The position numbers and the translations under genes are program-made. A stretch of DNA of 64,000 bases, taken from contig WAEK01000005.1 in NCBI GenBank assembly GCA_011634665.1, forward strand, positions 1,408,501 to 1,472,500. Direction: 5' to 3'. Positions 57,609 through 64,000 of this stretch are shown piece after piece. Within the stretch, counting starts at the first letter, position 1; every line of letters begins with the position of its first letter. This stretch comes from Mortierella sp. BCC40632 (Eukaryota > Mortierellomycota > Mortierellomycetes > Mortierellales > Mortierellaceae). The notes under the pieces are model-generated. The model saw nothing but the letters and a program-made list of their open reading frames with translations, searched no databases and was not told the DNA's origin.

Positions 57609-60005
57609 TCTTTGCTTGTCTCTCAGGTTCGGATTCTACTCCATGATGCTAGTAGTAAAGAACCCAGTCTCATGGAATGATTGTATAGCTCGTGACTCTG
57701 GAGTTGTCTCTGAAAACGATGCTAGTCTGAGAGAATCTTTGGTTAAGTCCCTAAAATAAGCTCGAGGACTAGTGTATGTAGCCGAGGCATTTGAATATTG
57801 TCCTTGTCCAAGATATGGCGTATATAGGGCTCAGTTGCTTTTCACAACATGGCATGAGGCAACAACTAGGCTTGTTTATTGACTTGGAGGAACGGTTCCT
57901 GAAATGTGACAAGGGACAATGTATCACAGACAAGGGTGCTTCAAGAGCTGAAAAGGGGGGAGGGGGAGGGCAAAAGAAGAAAAGAAAAGAGAAAATTACA
58001 AAGTAGCAAATATACCTTCCTTTCCCTTCAGACATGGGTGCGTAGGCTAACCTATCCACCAACTGCTCCTCAACCATTATGGTCTTGATGAATGGTTCTT
58101 GCGAACACATTTACATCTAGAGCAGGGCTCAGGTTTTTTTCAGCCTTTCAAGCTTGCATCATTAGAGAAAGGGGAGGTAAAAAAAAATCACACCAAAGAA
58201 AAAAAAAAAGCCTCCCCAATGCGCTGGCTTCCTGTATAGTGGTAACATTGGCTTAGGCTAGAGAAGACCGAAGAGAGTGTGATAAGCCCGATAAAAAAGG
58301 TCGAGTGAGGAGATAAAAAAAAATGGTGGGAGAAGGGAGAAGGAATATGGTGGATGGTCAGAGCCTTGGATTGTGAAGTGTTCGCGAAGTTACACTGTAG
58401 TGGTTTGATTGAGATCCGATACAGCTTGATTTGCAAGACATTCAGACAGACTTACCAGTTTGCCGAGCTCAAAAGTCTTTTTGCTGAACATGGTCACTAC
58501 CTAGAATCTATAGCAGACAAAGGGAAAGGAGAAGAAAAAAGAAAGAAAAAGAGAGAAAACGAACAAATGGAAGAAAGGACACCCAGTCGTGCCTTTCATC
58601 CATCTCTACCCGTACTCGCTCGCACACACACATACTCCCTTCCCACCCCACCCCATCCCAAACAACACAAACCCAAAGGGGAAAAAGAAATAGAACGAAA
58701 GGAGCCAGTGTTGCTTCCTCAGCTGTTCACCACCAAAGCACCGCTGTGGCCAACATACGAGCTTCTTAACAGTGGCTACTCGTTCGCAAGGAAAACAACA
58801 CGAAAAGAACTGGCGCGTAGACATCCCCATAATACTCCTCTTCGCACCCAACGGTACTGCCCTCCACTTTTAATGAGACCTTCCTGTGGTTAAACAGGAA
58901 AGCAACATTGGCCCAGCTACTGGGAACTCACCAGACCGGCATGAGGGTGCTGCTGACTTAACAGGAGGCTACTGATAACTCACCTCCACAGCGACCATTT
59001 TGGGGGGGTACCTCAAGTGTTGCTGAATGACCTACGGGCACCTGCTCAACCGAAACCAAAGTGAGAATGAACAGAAACGAGCAGGTCCCGTACAGTCGCG
59101 ACCTGGAGAAAGTGAGAGGAGGGGGAGAGTGAGAGGAGGAAGAGGACAAGGAGGAAAAAAACAGAAGGCAAAGTGAAGTGAAAAAAAAACCAGAGATGGG
59201 AAAAGTCCTTGGTCAGAGGATGGCCAGAGGTGTTCAAGCGTGTCAAAAAGAATTTGAAGTCGAGGAAAGGGTCGAGCAAAGGTCGAGCCGAAGAGTGAAG
59301 CCAGATTGAGGTGCGGTGGGAAGAGAGAAGCTGGATGGAAAAAAAAGGTGAGGCAGAAAGGTGTGGTGTCGAGCAAGGTAGGAGAAAAAACAAAGTCAAA
59401 AGCACTCGAGCTAGGTTGCACTTACTTTCCTGTCGCTTTCGGGGGAGTCTCGACCTCAACACACTCCCCGTGCGGATGAACAAAATGGCAAACAAGTTGA
59501 ACCCAGCGGTGTCTGCTGCTTCTCCAAGGAGCCTCCCAACTCCAAAAAGTGCGGCCAACACCACATGGAGAGTGAAGATCAAAGAGTTAGTAGAACGGGA
59601 TCCCTTGGCCAGAGCATACCGAAGGGACGACGAAGAGAACAGAACCAAAAGGTGGCTGCCAGAGACTTCTACCAGCTCTGTGAAAATGAACAAGAGTATG
59701 AACAGAAAAGAGAAAGAGGAACAAGGTGGAGGCAAGGAAAGGGTGGCCTCGTGAGCTGGCAGTGGTCGGTGGAGCGATGAATAGCTGTAGGGGAAGGTGA
59801 GTGGGGAGGAGGAGGGATGAGGGGAGAAGGAGAAAGAGAGAAGAAGAAGAAGGAGGAGAGAGAGAGAGGATTAAAAAGACAGGGCGGCAGAGGCTTGCCC
59901 TTCCCTGGCCAGAGGCAGAGGACTGAGGACCGGGTTGGGCCGTACCCTGGGCCTGTGGCACTCCCTCACACCCATTCTCCAGACACTGCAGACCGGCCCT
60001 TTGAG

Positions 60006-60039
<34 letters not shown>

Positions 60040-60343
60040 TCTCGCCTTGTCTGCTGGGCCAAGGTTGCTGCTCTCGGGTCTGCTCTTCTCCTTCTCCATC
60101 CTTCTCTCTCACTATCACTGGTACCCTACTATCTGTCCTCCTCTCTCTCTCTCTCTCTCTCTCTCTGCCGCTTGCTCTGACTTCTGGCCGAAACTCTTTG
60201 CCACACTGTTAACAAACATTTCGAGATCTGCATGGTGTACTACAGTAGCACAGCCAGATGCACACACACATACACAAATGCACGACCAAGGTGTATTACT
60301 CCTTCCTTCCCATCTCGAGCTCATCCACAAAGAAAGGACCCTT
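57609..60343 (+). repeat. Inverted duplication, right arm, block B
   Basis: Reverse-complement partner of 50821-53716. Frames shared with the left copy: KLHCSGLIEIR and FRQTYQFAELKSLF (58354-58893), LNTLPVRMNKMANKLNPAVS (59440-59520) and ASLRESLVKS (57720-57750). A further segment, FSQHGMRQQLGLFIDLEERFLKCDKGQC at 57838-57921, reads open in this copy only and is broken in the left one. Contains (GA)n at 60009-60039 and (CT)n at 60141-60167. Confidence 0.75.
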
Positions 60344-60390
60344 TTCTGAATAAAACCAACTTGTCTCCGATATCTCGATGAGGAAGTACC

Positions 60391-60474
<84 letters not shown>

Positions 60475-60623
60475 CTTGGGTCTCTACACTCTTGTTCGAG
60501 AGTATGATAGGGGACAAGGGCCCCACAGAGCTGAGAGAATACCATTTGCAGAGACAGTGCACAGCGATAGAACAGTCCAAGACCATTCGCCAGCTGATGG
60601 GCCACGACGCGACAGAATTCCGA
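60344..60623 (+). other. Right-arm linker with (CT)n and an open frame
   Basis: A (CT)n run of about 78 nt (60391-60468) is followed by an open frame (LREYHLQRQCTAIEQSKTIRQ, LMGHDATEFR) that continues into block A as DLLQLERTNSAQP; the left arm keeps only the block A part (DLLQLERTKTAQP at about 46129-46090). It looks like a Gag-like helical coding segment, but no family is assignable. Confidence 0.4.
60391..60468 (+). repeat. (CT)n microsatellite
   Basis: About 39 uninterrupted CT units, the longest dinucleotide repeat in the window, between blocks B and A of the right arm. Confidence 0.95.
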
Positions 60624-63306
60624 GACTTGCTCCAGTTGGAGAGGACCAATTCAGCACAGCCGCCGCTTCGGTCGGAAAAGGAACTCCTACTCCTGCTCCC
60701 GCTCTGGCTCGGGAAAAAAAAAACCAGCAAGTACTTGCACAAGGCACACACCAATCGGATGGCGTTATCTTGACCAAGGCTGAAAAAAGTTAGCGCTACT
60801 GACTGTGTGCGGTTTGGAGTGCGATCTGGTCCAACACGTCGGGACCATTCATGCGTCCTCACCTCTCTTTCCACTGTGGGGGTCCGACCACCCTACTCTG
60901 TTGTGTCCCTCGGATGGTCACTTGTTCTTCCTCCGTCTTCTCTTCATTCTATTCAGACTATCTCACTCTCTCTTCTGACATGTGTGAGTGTGCGCTAGTC
61001 TTTTCTGCTGCGCTTTTGCACTCTCTCACCACTCGCCCCACTGCCAACTGTCCTCCGAGAGAGAGGGAAGGGCAGTTCAGGTTAGAGAGGGTTCTCATGA
61101 TCACCGCTCTAGTAGGTTTCAGACGTTGCGCACTGACCGCTTTTTTCTTTTCTGTTCTCTGTCCTTAGTTTTCTGTTCTCTTTTTCTCTATTCCCGTCCT
61201 GCTCTCTGTTCTCTGTTAGCTCATGTCTCCAGAATAGTGGATGGACGGTAGCTTTGTTTTGTTCGCGAGAACAGAGCAACCGTGGGACTATTCAATGTAT
61301 TTGAATCGGTGAAGCACGCGCTCACTCATCGTTCTGTTCCTCTCTTTGCTCTGTCGTTCCTTCGCTCTGCACTACCAGAGAATGAAAGACATATTCCAAG
61401 CAATCATGACGACTACCCACAACTTGCCCCAGACATGAGAAGAACGGCGGGTACAACGATGGCAGACCGAGATTCCGAATGTATGTCCTGCTCATGAGCG
61501 AACATGGTCGCTCACAATACAAACAAGCAGACAGACAGGCAGGCAGACAGACAGACAGGCAGACAGGTAGACAGGCAGACAGGTAGACAGGTAGACAGAC
61601 AAAAACAAAACAAAACAAAACAAAAGGCAATCTACACGAGAGGAGAGGGTCCCGATAAACCCTGAGAGAGAGAGAGAGAGAAGGATGAAGGAAAATATGG
61701 CCGATCTCCGAAGGGTATGGCTGAATAGAATGTAGTTGGGATACTTCACAGTGGAGAGCGAGAGGTAGACGCGTGAATGGCTTTGGCTTGCCAGGTTGGA
61801 TCGCTCACTTGAACCATGTGCGGATGGATTGCCTGAATACATCGAAGGATGTCTAAAATGAGGGTGGTAGCTCTGGCCCATGCAAGACTTTGGTTAAGAA
61901 CCAAGGCAAAAGCACTGAGGTGGTTCAATCTGGTCGATTTGTACCTTCATACGCGCGCGTGTGTGTGTGTGTGTGCTTGCTTGCTTTGCTTTGCCTTTTT
62001 TTTTTTTTTTTTTTTGGCTGGAGCTACCGGCACCACCCAGCAACGTTGCCTGAGCCTTTGCAAGAGCTTCCACAAGAACTCCAACGGGATATGGCGCCAG
62101 TGGTACCCACAAAGTCACTGATGACTGTGGATGGGCTGCAGCACCCATTTCGAGGATACCAGAGCTGGCGTCTATTCTCACATCAACTATTTCAAAGTCG
62201 GTTTTCTTTTATTCGAGCCAAATCTGAGAGGGTCACTTGACTGTTTGCCACACGGTCTTGGCGCGTCTTTTTTACTTTTTACTTTTTTCTCTCTTTCTTT
62301 CTCTCTTTCTTCTCTTCTCTTCTCTTCAGACCCCCTTCCTTCCCCCCTCACCCCTACAAAAAAACATGGACGTGGACCAGGACCAGGACATGGGACCAGG
62401 ACCAGGACCAGGAATGAGCAGGGACATGGACATTCGGACATTCGGACATGGAGATGCAGGACCAGGAGAACAGGACCCCTTCCCCTTTCTGCTCACATAT
62501 TCCGCCACCGTTCATGGCCGCGTGGTTCCCAGCTGCAGACGGCGGACCTCCGACTATATTCTTATTCCTTTGAAGTCTCGCCGTCACTCTCCTCCACTCC
62601 TCCCTCTTGTTCTCTTTGTTCCCCTTATCTGGCATGGTGCGTGGTCAGAGCTGAGTGTGAATGACCAGCCAGTGTTTCCCCCATGGACACCGACCCCAGG
62701 GGGTGTCGACTGTCCTGGGAATCTCTTTTCAGTTTCCACTCGGTGGATTACACTTTATTTTTCTTTCCCCCCGGCTTCCTCCTCTCTATCCATATGGGAC
62801 AACATCCACACCTGTGAGTACACTCTGAACGGACGATACGATGCCCTGGGTCGGACCAGCGTATTCGTAGGGCCGGTGTCGATGGTGTCGTCCACACCCG
62901 CCTCCCTTGAGCTCCCCAAGCGAGCTCGGGCTCCCGTTCGGATGTGGAAAGTGGCCGTGGAGGTTGGACTGGATGGAGAGAGACGAAGGTCACTTTACTT
63001 TGTGCTGGGTGCTTCTTGTCTAGAGTCTTCAGACTCGCACCTGGGCAATACGACGGTCCACACAGGGGGTCTGGCGAGGTGTCTTTGGTTGAGGGAGGCC
63101 GAGGACACATCAACAGACTCTGGACTCCTTGGGGGTTCTATGTTGGCGGTGGCACTTCTAGAGGGTAAAGAAGAAGATGCAGACCCAACAAGAACGGGGT
63201 GTCATGGTTTGCAGCCTGCTCGAGGCACACCCTGCATAGCCTGGCGATACTCTTCTCTTCTCTGATGAGCAGAGAAGGGTTCCAGGTGAACTGATGGCAA
63301 ACCAAA
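60624..63306 (-). repeat. Inverted duplication, right arm, block A
   Basis: Reverse-complement partner of 43458-46129. Carries the same minisatellite (about 62362-62470), the CAGA/CAGG repeat (about 61525-61605) and the open frames discussed for the left copy. Poly-T tracts differ in length between copies (for example 61997-62019 against 44751-44767). The outer end is the word ggtgaactgatggcaaacc at about 63285-63303. Confidence 0.85.
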
Positions 63307-64000
63307 GTGAGAGTGATAGAAATCGCAAAGAAAGAAATAAAAAGAGTGTGCATAGCGGAGGAAAGGCACGAACAAAGCATGGACTATTATCTAAGTTCAT
63401 AGATATTGGCTATAGGCATTGTAATTGTGTCATATAGATCTCTTGTGTTAAGCACTTTCAGTGGATACCAAATCACGGAGACCAACTAAGCGAACTCCAA
63501 GGGTACGATTGAAGTAGTTCAGTTACTTAGAAGGATCTGCGAATCATGAACAGACAAGAGTTTTTTTTTTTTTTTTTTTTTTTTGGGCAAGTGCACTTTA
63601 TTCAGTTACGACAATGAGGCGTAAATGAGTGTTTGAAATGCGCATACTCCTTCACACACCAAAGGCACTACCCTGAACCATTCCACATGTAGTGAAGGAA
63701 CTCTCCTACAAGGAAAGAAAAAGCCTCAGTCTATCCTTGCCATCCGGTCAGCGCCTATTTGTTTCGGCCTCTCTCTTTAGCTATCCCTTTCCTTTTCAAT
63801 CTTATCTGCTTCTCCTTGCTGGTGCAATCTTTGACAATCGCTTGGAGATCTTGCTTGTTGTTGTTCAAATCTTATTCCTGCGAATGCGCCTCACTCCCCT
63901 GACATCTGTTTTGTGCGTTTGCCCCCCTGACATCTCTTTTTTATATCTCTCCTCCTCTCACCTCTGTCCTTCCTTTTGCATCCTCAAACAGTCTATCTCT
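63307..64000. other. Flank outside the right arm; no gene seen
   Basis: Contains a T run at 63561-63584 and a C/T-rich stretch from 63760 to the end that repeats the word CCCCTGACATCT (about 63895-63935). No coding frame is supported. Confidence 0.45.

Noticed and set aside
58354..58893. 179-aa open frame in block B
   Set aside because: Only the first third is conserved with the left copy (52411-52935); the rest is Lys/Glu and Pro low-complexity with frame changes between copies.
62237..63265. 342-aa open frame in the right arm and its 193-aa counterpart at 43499-44080
   Set aside because: Spans repeats and homopolymers, has no recognisable domain, and the differences between copies do not favour silent changes. 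Treated as part of the repeat, not a gene.
1..64000. CRISPR arrays, rRNA genes, bacterial-type operons
   Set aside because: No regularly spaced direct repeats, no rRNA-like sequence and no polycistronic layout; the window is eukaryotic.

Overview
This is a window of a filamentous fungal nuclear genome, almost certainly Mortierellomycotina (Mortierella and relatives). The strongest clue is a seven-exon gene at 25919-28229 whose conceptual product (446 aa, cytochrome b5 N-terminus plus three histidine boxes) reads very like the Mortierella alpina front-end fatty-acid delta-5 desaturase as I remember it. Genes have many short GT-AG introns, often with long poly-T tracts. Housekeeping genes are intact while intergenic DNA is rich in A/T homopolymers, (CT)n and decayed mobile elements.

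Layout. 1-10.2 kb: NF-YC/HAP5 with a 15-nt micro-exon; a small secreted or anchored protein (minus strand); the NMD factor SMG9 with a 28-glutamine tract; and a small secreted protein. 10.2-15.5 kb: gene-poor, with a decayed IS630/Tc1-type transposase relic, a small cytosolic orphan with a 5'UTR intron and an 81-aa secreted cysteine-rich protein. 15.5-22.0 kb: a 12-exon phospholipase D (1,474 aa, two HKD motifs, minus strand). 22.0-25.9 kb: intergenic, with a TnpB/Fanzor-like C-terminal relic. 25.9-28.2 kb: the desaturase. 31.0-33.4 kb: asparagine synthetase with an apparent one-base frameshift. 35.1-36.9 kb: regulatory subunit of glutamate-cysteine ligase. 37.8-41.2 kb: a HAL/NPR-type Ser/Thr kinase. 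41.8-42.6 kb: the SF3b subunit PHF5A/Rds3.

From 43.46 to 63.31 kb the window is dominated by an imperfect inverted duplication. The arms (43458-53716 and 57609-63306) share about 5.5 kb of homologous sequence in two blocks (A outer, B inner). The left arm carries 4.7 kb that the right arm lacks: a second TnpB/Fanzor-like relic, a three-exon single-pass membrane protein gene, and a decayed Gag with a CCHC zinc knuckle that runs into a 28-base A tract. The 3.9-kb spacer between the arms holds a small secreted cysteine-rich protein gene and a frameshifted secreted DUF3472-like pseudogene.

The genes do not form one pathway. Shared themes are lipid metabolism and signalling (desaturase, PLD), nitrogen and glutathione metabolism (ASNS, GCLM), RNA processing (SMG9, PHF5A) and a set of small secreted proteins near repeats. 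All exon models were built by hand from frame continuity, GT-AG sites and family resemblance; no search was run.
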